Shown in pieces: positions 1-9,782 of a stretch of DNA of 64,000 nucleotides (its first letter is position 1; each line of letters opens with the position of its first letter). Source of the DNA: Bradyrhizobium algeriense. GTDB taxonomy: Bacteria > Pseudomonadota > Alphaproteobacteria > Rhizobiales > Xanthobacteraceae. Made by a program: the position numbers and the translations under genes. The notes below the pieces were generated by a model. That model was not told the origin of the DNA. It did not search any database and saw only the letters and a list, made by a program, of their open reading frames with translations. The stretch covers positions 2,108,001-2,172,000 of the forward strand of contig NZ_JAZHRV010000001.1 of NCBI RefSeq assembly GCF_036924595.1, read 5' to 3'.

Positions 1-570
1 GCCAAGGTCTGGACCTTCGTCACTTATTCCCTGCTGCATGCCAATCTCAGCCATATCGGCTTCAACGTGCTTTGGCTGTTGCCGTTCGGCAGCGCGCTGG
101 CCCGCCGGTTCGGTCCTGCCAGGTTCTTCGTTTTCATGGCGGTGACGGCCGCGGCGGGCGCACTGGCGCATCTCGTCACCCATGAGCACGCGATCGCGCC
201 GATGATCGGCGCCTCGGCCTCGGTATCCGGCGCGATGGCCGCCGCCATCCGCTTCGCCTTCGTGCGGGGAAGTTTTCTTTCGTTCCACCGGGGGGATGCG
301 GATGCCGCGGCGAAGGTTCCAGCGCTGTCGCTTGCCCGGGCGTTGCGCAACCCGCGCGTGCTCGGATTTCTGGCGGTGTGGTTCGGCGTCAACATCATCT
401 TCGGCCTCGGGTCGATTTCGATCGGCTCTGAGGGCGCCAGTGTCGCCTGGCAGGCGCATATCGGCGGATTTCTCGCCGGCCTGATGTTGTTTTCGCTGTT
501 CGACCCGGTGCCGCGTGCGATGCATCATGCCGCCGAGGCCTCATCGCCGGACGAGCCCGGCCGCGTCTGA
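1..570 (+). CDS. Rhomboid family intramembrane serine protease (5' end outside window)
   Basis: The reading frame is open from the first base, so the N-terminus is missing. What remains carries rhomboid hallmarks: an early H-x-N-x-x-H segment (HANLSHIGFN), a serine-containing loop GASASVSG in the position of the GxSG active site, and a late transmembrane segment with AWQAHIGGF that supplies the catalytic His. Several hydrophobic segments fit a polytopic inner-membrane protease that cleaves transmembrane substrates. The C-terminal tail after the last helix is short and polar. Substrate unknown. The family call is confident; full length cannot be judged. Confidence 0.85.
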   Translation, partial: AKVWTFVTYSLLHANLSHIGFNVLWLLPFGSALARRFGPARFFVFMAVTAAAGALAHLVTHEHAIAPMIGASASVSGAMAAAIRFAFVRGSFLSFHRGDADAAAKVPALSLARALRNPRVLGFLAVWFGVNIIFGLGSISIGSEGASVAWQAHIGGFLAGLMLFSLFDPVPRAMHHAAEASSPDEPGRV

Positions 571-761
571 TCGTCGCTTGCGGCGAAGGACGATTTCATT
601 CATCATCCACATAAAGTTGTAACGCAAGCCTATGCCGCTGCCGTGCACGACAGCCGCGCTTGTAAACCGCGCCCCGAAATGAAACCGGCGCGGAACTGTT
701 GATTGAAGACTCGCGAACAAGTCGGGCCCCCAGGGGCGCGAACGGATTCAGGGAGGCGCCA

Positions 762-1190
762 ATGACGGTACGTTCAATTCTCGATACCAAGGGCCATCAG
801 ATCCTGAGCGTCGAGCCGGACGTCAAGCTTTCGGCCGCGATCAAGGTGCTTGGCGAACGCAAGATTGGCGCCGTGCTGGTGATGAACCAGGGGCACCTTG
901 AGGGCATCCTTTCGGAGCGCGATATCGTCCGGGTGCTGGGCGAGCGCGGCGCCAGGGTGCTCGAGGAACCGGTCAGTGCCGTCATGACGCGCAAGGTCGT
1001 GAGCTGCCGCGAGTCCGACACCGTTGCCGGCATCATGGAAATGATGACGCTCGGCAAGTTCCGCCATTTGCCCGTGATCGAGGACGGCAAGGTGGTGGGC
1101 CTGATTTCGATCGGCGACATCGTCAAGCGCCGGGTCCATGAATTCGAGACCGAGCAGGAAGCGCTACGCGACTATATCAAAACGGCCTGA
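762..1190 (+). CDS. Two-CBS-domain protein
   Basis: A 142-residue protein made almost entirely of a tandem pair of CBS motifs. The first covers about residues 10-65 (DVKLSAAIKVLGERKIGAVLV), the second about 75-130 (DTVAGIMEMMTLGKFRHLPV followed by VVGLISIGDIVKR). Such stand-alone pairs usually bind adenosine nucleotides and act as energy sensors. The ATG at 762 is preferred over an in-frame ATG at 699 because it has GGGAGG upstream and the protein then begins directly with the domain. It follows the rhomboid gene by about 190 bp in the same direction. The partner protein is unknown. Confidence 0.85.
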   Translation: MTVRSILDTKGHQILSVEPDVKLSAAIKVLGERKIGAVLVMNQGHLEGILSERDIVRVLGERGARVLEEPVSAVMTRKVVSCRESDTVAGIMEMMTLGKFRHLPVIEDGKVVGLISIGDIVKRRVHEFETEQEALRDYIKTA

Positions 1191-1193
1191 GCC

Positions 1194-1244
1194 TGTTTTG
1201 ACGCGTTTTCTTAGCGCGAACCGGTAACCACTTCGCTTGAAAAC
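1194..1244. repeat. Dispersed intergenic repeat, copy 1
   Basis: The spacer between the CBS gene and the patatin gene contains, in inverted orientation, the same sequence seen near 41963-42048. Shared blocks on the complement are TTTTCAAGCGAAG, ACCGGTTCGCG and AGAAAACGCGTC. Here they lie close together; the second copy has extra sequence between the first two blocks. Confidence 0.55.
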
Positions 1245-1250
1245 GCCACG

Positions 1251-2321
1251 TCATTCCTTCTCGGCCTTTTCCACCGCCGGCGCGGCGTCGCCTGCCTGTG
1301 GCGGCGCCAGAATGTGGATCGCTTCCTGGATCGATTCGATCGCGCGCTCGGCGGCGCGCACGCCGTGCGCGATCAGGTCGTCGGCGCGGTGAAAATCGAA
1401 CCAGCCGATCTTGCCGACGCGGGGCGAGATCAGGAGGTCGGGCGGATCGCCGGCCAGCCGTGCGCGGGTGATGCGGTCCTGCATAATGTTGAAGGCATCG
1501 ACCATGACCGAGGAGATGCCCGGCCGCCCGCCGCCGCCGAAGAACTCACGCTTCATGGTGCGCTCGGCGGAGAAGAATTTTCCGATACCGCGTTTGCGCG
1601 GCTCGGGTTCGGGCAGCGCTTCCGGCATCACCGATACCGAAACGCCGGCCGTCGGGCCGTGGGAATAGATCGTCGTGGAGTGTGTGAAGACGTCGCTGGA
1701 AAGATTGGCGGCAATGACGATCTCCGCGCCGAGCGCGCGTGCCGCCGACACCGGCACCGGATTGACCAGGGCACCGTCGACCAGCCAGCGGTCGCCGACC
1801 AATACCGGCGAGAATATTCCCGGCAGCGCATAGGAGGCGCGCATCGCATCCACCATCGGGCCGTGGGTCAGCCAGATCTCGTGGCCGGTGCGCACTTCGG
1901 TCGCCACGGTGGCAAATTTCACCGGCAGATTCTCGATCAGGCTCTGGCCCAGCGCGTTCTGCAGTTCGGCCGCAAGCTTGGCGCCGCCGATCAGGCCCGA
2001 GCCATTCAGGCGGATATCGAGATAGGAGAAGACAGTCCGCGGCTGCAGGCTGCGCGCCCATTCTTCCAGCGTGTCGAGATGTCCGGCGGCATAGGCGCCG
2101 CCGACCACTGCGCCGATCGACGTACCCACCACGACGTTGGGAATGATTCCGTGGGCCACCAGCGTCCGGACGATGCCGATATGAGCAAAGCCGCGAGCGG
2201 CGCCGCCGCCCAGCGCGAGCCCGATTACCGGCCGGCGGATACTGCCGAGCCCCACCTTGTCTTGGGCCTTTTCTTGGGCATCGGAGCCCTTTTGGCCGCG
2301 GCCCATCCAGCTATCCAACAC
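1251..2321 (-). CDS. Patatin-like phospholipase (RssA/YchK type)
   Basis: A 356-residue patatin-fold protein. It has the glycine-rich oxyanion segment GGGAARGFAHIG near residues 38-49, the nucleophile elbow GTSIG with Ser68, and the catalytic dyad acid in DGALVNP (Asp182). These define a Ser-Asp dyad acyl hydrolase, probably acting on phospholipids or lysophospholipids in the cytoplasm. The start is GTG at 2321 with AGGAGA eight bases upstream. The C-terminal 100 residues, with DLLISPRVGKIGWFDFHRADD, match the usual RssA-like tail. The gene converges on the CBS gene. Confidence 0.88.
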   Translation of the reverse strand: MLDSWMGRGQKGSDAQEKAQDKVGLGSIRRPVIGLALGGGAARGFAHIGIVRTLVAHGIIPNVVVGTSIGAVVGGAYAAGHLDTLEEWARSLQPRTVFSYLDIRLNGSGLIGGAKLAAELQNALGQSLIENLPVKFATVATEVRTGHEIWLTHGPMVDAMRASYALPGIFSPVLVGDRWLVDGALVNPVPVSAARALGAEIVIAANLSSDVFTHSTTIYSHGPTAGVSVSVMPEALPEPEPRKRGIGKFFSAERTMKREFFGGGGRPGISSVMVDAFNIMQDRITRARLAGDPPDLLISPRVGKIGWFDFHRADDLIAHGVRAAERAIESIQEAIHILAPPQAGDAAPAVEKAEKE

Positions 2322-2549
2322 GTAAACTCTCCTGCGGCTTCAACGATATTCGCCGCGGCGCGGCCGCGCCAGAACAGTCCATCCCGATCCGCCTGCGTGG
2401 TTTATGTCCTGCAAGAGCGGGCCTAGGCGGGGAATGTGACTGGACCGCGACCGCAGCATTAACATTGGGTGCCGGAGCCGGTTCCGCCAGCGCCGCCGGC
2501 CGAACTTGCGCGACGGAGGCTTGAATTTGCCGCGTTTTCAGTGAAAAGC

Positions 2550-3671
2550 ATGGCCATGATTTCGGGCGGTCACGGTATCGTTGGAAACGGGCGGGGCGGA
2601 TGGCCTTTTCCGGCGCTGGCGCTTGCCTTGATGCGTGCCTTGACGATTACCTTGACGATTGCCTTGGCGCTGGTTGCACTGCTTCCGGCCCCGGCCTCGG
2701 CCCAGATGTTCTCGGACCGCCCGCCACCGGTGCCGCCGGCCGCGGTTCCGGATGTCCAGACCGCGCCCGCCATGAATCTGGCCCCACCGTCGGGGACGGG
2801 AACGATCCCGCCGCTTCCGGCGCCGCTGAACCAGCCCACCATTGTGCCCCCGTCGATCGCAACGATCTCGCCGGCAGCGCCTTCACCGGGGGCCGCAGCT
2901 CCAAATCAGGGGGTGCTGTCGCTGACGGCGCGCTACGGCAAGGATCTGCCGGTTATCAACGGCGGGCTGGTATGGCGGGTGTTCGCCGACAAGCCCGACG
3001 ACACCGGCACGTTCAAGCTGATCCGCGAGGAGCGCGGTGCGACCCCGAACATTGTGCTGCCGCCCGGCAGTTACGTCGTCCACGTCGCCCTCGGCCTGGT
3101 CAGCGCGGTGCGGGCGGTGAGCCTGAAAGCCGAGACCGATCGCGTGGCCTTCGTGCTTCCGGCCGGCGGACTGCGCATCGAAGGCCGCGTCGGCTCTAGC
3201 AAGATTCCACCGAACCAGATTTCGTTTGCGCTCTACAAGGGCAGCCAGTTCGAAGGTGGCGCCGGCGCCGAACGCCAGTCGCTGGTGCCTAACGTGGCCG
3301 CAGGCGATGTCGCGCTGCTGCCGGAGGGGACCTACTACATCATTTCCAACTATGGCGACGCCAACTCCGTCGTGCGCTCCGACATCCGCGTCCAGGCCGG
3401 CAAGCTGACGGACGTGACGGTCAGCCACCGCGCGGCGGTGATCACGCTAAAACTCGTCAGCGACCGGGGCGGCGAGGCACTCGCCAACACCGCGTGGTCT
3501 GTGATCACGCCGGGCGGCGACGTCATCAAGGAATCGATCGGCGCATTTCCGCGCGTCGTGTTGTCCGAAGGCGAATACCGGGCGATTGCCAAGAACGAAG
3601 GCAAGGTGTTCGAGCGTCCCTTCAACGTCGTCAACGGCGTCGACGCCGAGGTCGAGGTCGTGGCGAGGTAG
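2550..3671 (+). CDS. Conserved exported protein, unknown function
   Basis: A secreted or periplasmic protein. A hydrophobic signal segment (ITLTIALALVALLPAPASA) is followed by a proline-rich stretch of about 60 residues and then three repeats of a beta-sandwich-like module. Each module has a phrase resembling LPPGSYVVHV, LPEGTYYIIS or LSEGEYRAIA, as in carboxypeptidase-regulatory or bacterial Ig-like domains. No catalytic motif is visible. The start is uncertain: ATG at 2550, 2556 or 2631 are all in frame and none has a strong ribosome binding site. Function not recognised. Confidence 0.7.
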   Translation: MAMISGGHGIVGNGRGGWPFPALALALMRALTITLTIALALVALLPAPASAQMFSDRPPPVPPAAVPDVQTAPAMNLAPPSGTGTIPPLPAPLNQPTIVPPSIATISPAAPSPGAAAPNQGVLSLTARYGKDLPVINGGLVWRVFADKPDDTGTFKLIREERGATPNIVLPPGSYVVHVALGLVSAVRAVSLKAETDRVAFVLPAGGLRIEGRVGSSKIPPNQISFALYKGSQFEGGAGAERQSLVPNVAAGDVALLPEGTYYIISNYGDANSVVRSDIRVQAGKLTDVTVSHRAAVITLKLVSDRGGEALANTAWSVITPGGDVIKESIGAFPRVVLSEGEYRAIAKNEGKVFERPFNVVNGVDAEVEVVAR

Positions 3672-3924
3672 CCACGTTAGCGCGAGGCACTAGCGATCTC
3701 GTGTGCCGGACGCAGTGCAGATACCCTTCGGCGGTACACCGCAGGCCTAGACACAAAATCCCGAAAACAACCCCATGCAAAGTAGAATGGGCCCCGGATA
3801 TAAGCACTCAGGCCGCCTGCGTCCGGGGGCATGAGATGGTCCGTCGTCACGGCCCAACCTAATTTCATGCCGCGCACACCATTCATGCCCGGCGTAGTCC
3901 GGGGCATGCATCCTCTTGCTGAAT

Positions 3925-4488
3925 CTAGAACCGCGTCACGATATCCGACAGCGCCGGCCGCGGACGGTCTTCGACAGGCTTTGCCGGCGTGCCGATATGG
4001 ATGAAGCCGGCGAGTTTTTCGTCCGCCTTCAATCCAAGTCCGTCGAGCACATCGCGGTCGAAAGCGAACCAGCCGGTGAGCCAGTTGGCGCCATAGCCGA
4101 GTGCGGTGGCGGCGGTGAGGATATTCATCGCGCTGGCGCCCGCAGACAATTCCTGCTCCCAGGCCGGCACCTTCGGATGCGGCCGGGTAAAGCTCACCAC
4201 GGCGATCACCAGCGGTGCGTCCATCAGCCGGCGCTTTTCGATCTCGATGTCGGCGGCCGGGGCTGACGGGTTCTTTTTAGCAAACACCCGAGCAATGACA
4301 TCGCCGGCCCGCGCCCGGGCGTCGCCTTCGAACACGATGAAGCGCCACGGCGTCAGCTTGCCGTGGTCCGGCACCCGCGCGCCGATGGTCAGGATGGTCT
4401 CGAGTTCGGCAGCCGTGGGGCCGGGCCCGCTCATCTCGCGAGGCTTGACCGAGCGGCGGATCTTCAGGAGCTCAATGGCATCGGGCAC
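3925..4488 (-). CDS. Nitroreductase family protein (YdjA-like)
   Basis: A 187-residue FMN-dependent nitroreductase-fold protein. The N-terminal IKIRRSVK-like segment (LLKIRRSVKPREM) binds FMN phosphate in this family, VPDHGKLTPWRFIVFEG follows, and the C-terminal half has ALGYGANWLTGWF and the FIHIGTP strand. The family reduces nitroaromatics, quinones or unsaturated substrates with NAD(P)H. No ATG is available; GTG at 4488 starts the protein exactly at the conserved PDAIELL segment, and the frame upstream only runs antiparallel-coded nonsense through thrS. It lies 83 bp downstream of thrS on the same strand and may be cotranscribed. Confidence 0.82.
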   Translation of the reverse strand: MPDAIELLKIRRSVKPREMSGPGPTAAELETILTIGARVPDHGKLTPWRFIVFEGDARARAGDVIARVFAKKNPSAPAADIEIEKRRLMDAPLVIAVVSFTRPHPKVPAWEQELSAGASAMNILTAATALGYGANWLTGWFAFDRDVLDGLGLKADEKLAGFIHIGTPAKPVEDRPRPALSDIVTRF

Positions 4489-4571
4489 AATAGGGCGCTT
4501 TCGTAGGAAGTGGCTGTGCCAGAGATAGTGGCACAGCCGCTCCAGCGGAAGCGGATTTAGACCGATTATGA

Positions 4572-6617
4572 TCAGACCGCCGACCGCATCCGCTTCACAT
4601 CCGGCGGTGTCGCTTCCTCCACCAGCGCGGCCAGCGCCTCGTCGGTCGGCATCACCTTCTGGCCCTCGCTGCCGAGCCGGCGGATCGAGACCGAATGGGT
4701 CTCGGCTTCCTTCTTGCCGACGACGAGAAGGGCCGGGATCTTCGCCAGCGAGTGCTCGCGGACCTTGTAGTTGATCTTCTCGTTGCGCAGGTCGATTTCG
4801 ACGCGCAGGCCGGCGCGTCGCGCTGCGGCCGCGACCACCTTGGCGTATTCGTCTCCCTCGGAGGTGATGGTCGTCACCACGGCCTGGATCGGTGCAAGCC
4901 AGAGGGGGAAGTTGCCGGCGAAATGCTCGATCAGGATGCCGATGAAGCGTTCCATCGAGCCGCAGATCGCGCGGTGCACCATCACAGGCGCCTTCTTCGA
5001 GCCGTCGGCATCGATATAGAACGCACCAAAACGTTCCGGCAGGTTGAAGTCGACCTGCGTGGTGCCGCATTGCCAGTCGCGGCCGATGGCGTCGCGCAGC
5101 ACGTATTCAAACTTCGGCCCGTAGAACGCGCCTTCGCCGGGGTTGATGGCGGTCTTGATGCGATTGCTGCCGCTGGCCTGAATTTCCGCCAGCACAGTGG
5201 CCATCACACGCTCGGCATGGTCCCACATCTCGTCGGTGCCGACGCGCTTGTCCGGCTTGGTCGAGAGTTTTATCGTGAGCTCGCCCTCGAAGCCGAAATC
5301 GGCGTAGGTCGACAGGATCAGCTCGTTGATCTTGAGACACTCGTCGGCAAGCTGGGCTTCGGTGCAGAAGACGTGCGCGTCGTCTTGCGTAAAGCCGCGC
5401 ACGCGCATCAGGCCGTGCATGGCGCCCGACGGCTCGTAGCGGTGCACCACGCCGAATTCGGCAAGGCGCAAGGGCAGGTCGCGGTAGCTCTTCAAGCCAT
5501 GCTTGAAGATCTGCACGTGGCCCGGACAGTTCATCGGCTTCAGCGCGAACCAGCGCTTGTCCTCGGCCTCGTCGCCGGCGGACTGCGCCGCGAACATGTT
5601 CTCGCGGTACCAGTCCCAATGGCCCGAGGTTTCCCACAGCGCCTTGTCGAGGATCTGCGGCGCGTTGACCTCGCTGTAATCGCCGGTCAGGCGGCGGCGC
5701 ATATAGGCGATCAGCGCCTGGAAAATTGTCCAGCCCTTCGGGTGCCAGAACACCACGCCGGGGCCTTCCTCCTGGAAGTGGAACAGGTCGAGCTCGCGGC
5801 CGAGCCTGCGGTGGTCGCGCTTCTCGGCTTCCTCGATCTGCTTGAGGTAAGCGTCGAGCTCTTCCTGCTTGGCAAACGCCGTGCCGTAGATGCGCGTCAG
5901 CATCGGGTTGTTCGAGTCGCCACGCCAATAGGCGCCCGCCACCTTCATCAGCTTGAAGGCGTTGCCGACCTTGCCGGTCGAACTCATATGCGGGCCGCGG
6001 CAGAGATCGAACCAGTCGCCCTGGAAATAGATCTTGATCGGCTCGTCGCCGGGAATGGCGTCGACCAGCTCGACCTTGAAGGCCTCGCCCTTGTCGCGGA
6101 ACACCTGCTTGGTCTTCTCGCGATCCCACACCTCCTTGGTGAAGGGCTTGTCGCGCGCGATGATTTCGCGCATCCGCTTTTCGATCGCGGCGAAGTCTTC
6201 CGGCGTGAACGGCTCGTTGCGGAAGAAGTCGTAGTAGAAGCCGTTCTCGATCACCGGGCCGATGGTAACCTGCGTGCCCGGCCACAGCGACTGCACGGCT
6301 TCCGCCAGCACATGTGCGCAGTCGTGGCGGATCAATTCCAGCGCACGCGCATCGTCGCGGTTGATGAGCTCGATCTTCGCGTCGCCCGAAATCGGATCGT
6401 TGAGGTCGACGACCACGCCGTCCAGCGCCATCGCCACCGTGCGCTTGGCCAGCGAGGGCGAGATGCCCTTGGCGATGTCGAGCCCGGTGATGTCCTTGGG
6501 ATATTCGCGCTTCGCGCCGTCCGGGAAAGTGAGGGTGATTTTTTCCAGGGGCTCGGCCGGCTTCAAATTGGCAAGGCCGAACTGGAATCCGGATGCAGGC
6601 GTATTCTGGTCAGGCAT
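4572..6617 (-). CDS. thrS: Threonyl-tRNA synthetase
   Basis: A 681-residue class II synthetase that charges tRNA-Thr. Domains in order: TGS (about 20-85), the second additional/editing domain (about 90-245, with the zinc-site-like [11 protein letters not shown]), the catalytic core (about 290-560) with motif-bearing segments [44 protein letters not shown] and AFYGPKFEY, and a C-terminal anticodon-binding domain (about 570-670). The length is normal for the family. ATG at 6617 has TTAGGAGA upstream. The cognate tRNA-Thr(UGU) gene lies in the same window at about 40.5 kb. No T-box or obvious leader was seen upstream. Confidence 0.98.
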   Translation of the reverse strand: MPDQNTPASGFQFGLANLKPAEPLEKITLTFPDGAKREYPKDITGLDIAKGISPSLAKRTVAMALDGVVVDLNDPISGDAKIELINRDDARALELIRHDCAHVLAEAVQSLWPGTQVTIGPVIENGFYYDFFRNEPFTPEDFAAIEKRMREIIARDKPFTKEVWDREKTKQVFRDKGEAFKVELVDAIPGDEPIKIYFQGDWFDLCRGPHMSSTGKVGNAFKLMKVAGAYWRGDSNNPMLTRIYGTAFAKQEELDAYLKQIEEAEKRDHRRLGRELDLFHFQEEGPGVVFWHPKGWTIFQALIAYMRRRLTGDYSEVNAPQILDKALWETSGHWDWYRENMFAAQSAGDEAEDKRWFALKPMNCPGHVQIFKHGLKSYRDLPLRLAEFGVVHRYEPSGAMHGLMRVRGFTQDDAHVFCTEAQLADECLKINELILSTYADFGFEGELTIKLSTKPDKRVGTDEMWDHAERVMATVLAEIQASGSNRIKTAINPGEGAFYGPKFEYVLRDAIGRDWQCGTTQVDFNLPERFGAFYIDADGSKKAPVMVHRAICGSMERFIGILIEHFAGNFPLWLAPIQAVVTTITSEGDEYAKVVAAAARRAGLRVEIDLRNEKINYKVREHSLAKIPALLVVGKKEAETHSVSIRRLGSEGQKVMPTDEALAALVEEATPPDVKRMRSAV

Positions 6618-6915
6618 ATCAGTCTCCTAAAGCTCACTCCTGCGAACGAGCGCAGGTAAGCGGAATGCTGCGGTATAGCAGGGGATTCGGCGCCTGCAAT
6701 CGGGCAATTTGCTAAATTGGGCGTGATGGAAGCCGCCGCGGGGGGCCGCAACCGGGGCCTCATTGCCCGGAAAAACGGATTACTTCTTCACAGCCAACGC
6801 ACGCAGAGCCCGCGAGGCATCAGCGGAATCAAATCAATAATCTCATGACGGCGATGACAAATAGTCCGGCATCGCGGCCTTTTCTTGGCGCGGCTCGCCG
6901 CGTATATGCACGTGC

Positions 6916-8091
6916 ATGAAACATGTGCCCATGCCTGTCCGGGCCGAACGCCGCTTTGCGCCCAGCGCACTTATGCTCGGCAACATTGTCACCGGCTGCT
7001 CGGTGTTGGCGCCGGCAGGCATGCTCGGCGAATTGTCCTCTGGTCTCGATATCAGCATCCGCACCGCGGGGCTGCTGATCACCTTCGGTGCGATCATGCT
7101 CTGCGTCGGTTCACCCGTTACGGCGTGGCTGACTTCCAGGATCGATCGCCGCACCTTGCTGACGGCGACGCTCGCAGTGCTTGCGTTTACCAACTTCGCC
7201 TCCGCCTTCGCGCCCGATTATACCAGCCTGCTCATCATCCGTCTGGTGATGCTCGCGGTCGGCGCGCTCTATACGCCGCAGGCGGCCGGGACTGCCGGGC
7301 TGATCGTTCCGGAGCAAAAGCGCGGCAGCACCATCGCCTACATCTTTCTCGGTTGGTCGCTGGCGGCGGCGGTCGGCCTGCCGCTGATCACCTTCATCGC
7401 CAGCCGATATGGCTGGCGCGCGGCCTATGGCAGCATTGGCCTGATCGGCTGCGTAAGCTTCCTTCTTCTGGCCTGGCGCCTGCCGCGTGGGCTGATGGGC
7501 GCGCCGGTCGACCTCAAGACATGGGCCGCTATCGGCCGCAACAGGCTGATCGTGCTGTTGCTGTTAATCACCACGCTGCAGATGTCCGGTCAGTTCGTGG
7601 TGTTCACCTTCATGGCGCCGCTGCTGGCGAGGCTGACGGGGGCAGGGCCGGATGCGATCGGGCTGGTATTTGCGGTCTATGGTGTATGCGGCGTCATCGG
7701 CACGGCGATCGGAACCCGTATCGTCGATTCCTGGGGCGCCTGGAAGACGTCGGTATTCTTCACGGTGCTGTTGCTGGCGGGCGTGGCCGGCTGGGCGCTC
7801 AGCGCCGGCATCTATCCGCTGATGGCTGTGTCGGTCGCGATTTGGGGCCTCGGTTTTGCCTCCACCAATTCGATGCAGCAGGTGCGGCTGGTCGGCGCGG
7901 CACCTGCGCTCTCATCCGCTTCGGTGTCGCTCAACACGTCGGTGCTCTACATCGGGCAGGCGGTGGGATCGGCGATAGGCGGGTTTCTCTACGCGCGCGA
8001 TCTGCTCCATGCCGCGGGTTACGTCGCCGCGGCCTTCGTTGCACTGGCGCTGGTGGCGGTGATCCTGACCAAACCGAAAAATAGTCTTTAG
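6916..8091 (+). CDS. MFS transporter, DHA1-like exporter
   Basis: A 391-residue polytopic membrane protein with about 12 hydrophobic segments and the layout of the drug:H+ antiporter-1 group (AraJ/sugar-efflux/chloramphenicol-resistance-like). The loop between helices 2 and 3 reads SPVTAWLTSRIDRRTLL, the usual G-x-x-x-D-R-x-x-R-type position, and the fifth helix area has the PQAAGTAGLIVP antiporter-like motif. Likely a proton-driven exporter; the substrate cannot be told from sequence. It is transcribed divergently from thrS across about 300 bp and has no linked regulator. Confidence 0.85.
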   Translation: MKHVPMPVRAERRFAPSALMLGNIVTGCSVLAPAGMLGELSSGLDISIRTAGLLITFGAIMLCVGSPVTAWLTSRIDRRTLLTATLAVLAFTNFASAFAPDYTSLLIIRLVMLAVGALYTPQAAGTAGLIVPEQKRGSTIAYIFLGWSLAAAVGLPLITFIASRYGWRAAYGSIGLIGCVSFLLLAWRLPRGLMGAPVDLKTWAAIGRNRLIVLLLLITTLQMSGQFVVFTFMAPLLARLTGAGPDAIGLVFAVYGVCGVIGTAIGTRIVDSWGAWKTSVFFTVLLLAGVAGWALSAGIYPLMAVSVAIWGLGFASTNSMQQVRLVGAAPALSSASVSLNTSVLYIGQAVGSAIGGFLYARDLLHAAGYVAAAFVALALVAVILTKPKNSL

Positions 8092-8150
8092 CGGAACATG
8101 ATCAAAGCGGGTGACGGCTCACACGCCGCGATGGCGCGGCGAAGAGGCGG

Positions 8151-9422
8151 CTACCGGTTTGAGTACGGCGCGCTGGCGACTTGCGTCAAAGCGGGCGTTG
8201 CCGCCATCTTGACCAGCACGTCCTTGACCGGATGCTCGGTCCAGGCCTGCGTGACGTAGTTGCGGTGGGTGACGCCGTCGGGCGTCTTCACGAACACGAC
8301 GCTGCCGGGCCGCAGCGGCCCGTCGATGCTCTCGGTGACCGTGATGCCCCTGTCGCGGAGCATCTGCATCAGCTCCTGGTCGTGCCGCTTGGTGTAGCGG
8401 GTATACGAAGAGACGAAGAAGCCGGTCCGGTTTTTCTCGATCCAGGACGCGAACTTGTCGAGTTCGCCGTAGACAGCGTCGAGCAGGAACACGCCGCGGA
8501 CCCGGTTGGGGACGCCACCGACCTCGAGGCTCCAGGCGGTCGGCAGGAAGCCGCCGCTATAGCCGACGATCACGATCGGCAGGTTCGCGAATGCCTGCGC
8601 CGACTTTGGATCGCCGTAGAGGCGGGCGAGGTGGCTCGCCGACTCATCGATGAAGCGCTTGAAGCCGCCCGGCTGCCAGAACTTGCCGGCCGAGGAATCG
8701 GCGGCGTTCACCGCGAGCTGGGGCGCGAGCAGCACGGCGTTGACGCCGGAATCCGAGATCTGCTGCGGCACCAGTTGCCGGTCGCGGACGTCGCGCTCCA
8801 GCGTCGCGCCATTGCCGTGGAAGAACACCACGATCACGCCCGGCTTCCTGGCATCGAACGTCTCGGGGACATGCACCAGCACGCGGCTGTCGTTGTAGGT
8901 CTCGTCCTGCCAATAGACCCGGCCGCCATAGCTGCGGTGGCCCTTGCGGTCGCCCTTGGAGATGTTGAGGAACGGTTCTTCGGAGCGCGGATTGGTGCCG
9001 AAATAGGGGAAGGCCGAGGACTTCATGCTGACCAGCGTGGTCAATTCTTCGCGCTCGCTGCGGGGCAGCGCCAACGTCTGCGTCAGCGACGCGACCCTCA
9101 CGGGCTCGGTACGCGCGGCGCGCGGCTGAGGCGCCAGCGCAACCTGGCGCTGGACCTGCGGCAGGCTTTCATTGGCGGTCGGGAAACGGTCGGCAAATTG
9201 CGGCTGCGGGAAACGGTCGTCAAACGTATCGATTGAAGTCCGGGACTTTGCGGCCCGGGATTTTGCGCCATCCGTGCTCGCCGCCAGCATTCCCGCGCTC
9301 GGCGCCTTGCCGCATTGAACCAGGACAAACGCCAGCGGCACGCACAGCGCAGCCATCGCAACCCAATGCCATCGGAGCGGCAAGGGAAACGACAAGGGGA
9401 TCGGCAAGGCGCGGCGCGGCAT
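8151..9422 (-). CDS. Membrane-anchored alpha/beta-hydrolase-like protein
   Basis: The protein begins with one hydrophobic anchor (HWVAMAALCVPLAFVLV), then a low-complexity linker, then a hydrolase-like domain of about 280 residues. Supporting segments are VVFFHGNGATLERD (oxyanion-hole HGN region) and IVIVGYSGGFLPTAWSLE, a G-Y-S-G-G nucleophile elbow. A late THRNYV segment may hold the catalytic His. It is probably anchored in the inner membrane with the enzyme in the periplasm. The start is uncertain: ATG at 9422 puts the anchor near the N-terminus, but frames upstream to 9515 are open. Substrate unknown. Confidence 0.72.
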   Translation of the reverse strand: MPRRALPIPLSFPLPLRWHWVAMAALCVPLAFVLVQCGKAPSAGMLAASTDGAKSRAAKSRTSIDTFDDRFPQPQFADRFPTANESLPQVQRQVALAPQPRAARTEPVRVASLTQTLALPRSEREELTTLVSMKSSAFPYFGTNPRSEEPFLNISKGDRKGHRSYGGRVYWQDETYNDSRVLVHVPETFDARKPGVIVVFFHGNGATLERDVRDRQLVPQQISDSGVNAVLLAPQLAVNAADSSAGKFWQPGGFKRFIDESASHLARLYGDPKSAQAFANLPIVIVGYSGGFLPTAWSLEVGGVPNRVRGVFLLDAVYGELDKFASWIEKNRTGFFVSSYTRYTKRHDQELMQMLRDRGITVTESIDGPLRPGSVVFVKTPDGVTHRNYVTQAWTEHPVKDVLVKMAATPALTQVASAPYSNR

Positions 9423-9782
9423 GACCGGGGACACTGCCCGGTTGGCGCGATCAACTGTCAGGAATTTCGGAATTGCTCCGACCATCCACCCCAATGTCCC
9501 AAGATCGACCGTCAACCGGCGTAAGCTCGCACGCGTTTAGGCGACATTAAGCGTCCGGAAAAACTCCCCACGTCCGGAAGCCCCGAGGAGACCATGCAAT
9601 CGTGTCGCGATTGTGGGACCGTCACGATGTTTTCGCAATCCAGCAGTGCCACGGGGAAGCTGGCGGTACCATAGAACCTATTTTGTCTCTCAATTTAAAC
9701 CATTGTTAACATTGCTTGAATTGAGGCGCGTGTGCCTGCACGATGGCAGCTCCTGGCTGCGGCGCTGAAGGTACGGTCCGAG

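Noticed and set aside
1314..2426. Long open frame antisense to the patatin gene
   Set aside because: The minus-strand protein has full patatin motifs and a good start; the plus-strand translation is Arg/His/Asp-rich noise.
4695..6659. Long open frame antisense to thrS (654 codons)
   Set aside because: It is the complement of a highly conserved synthetase gene; high GC opens the opposite frame and no domain is visible in it.
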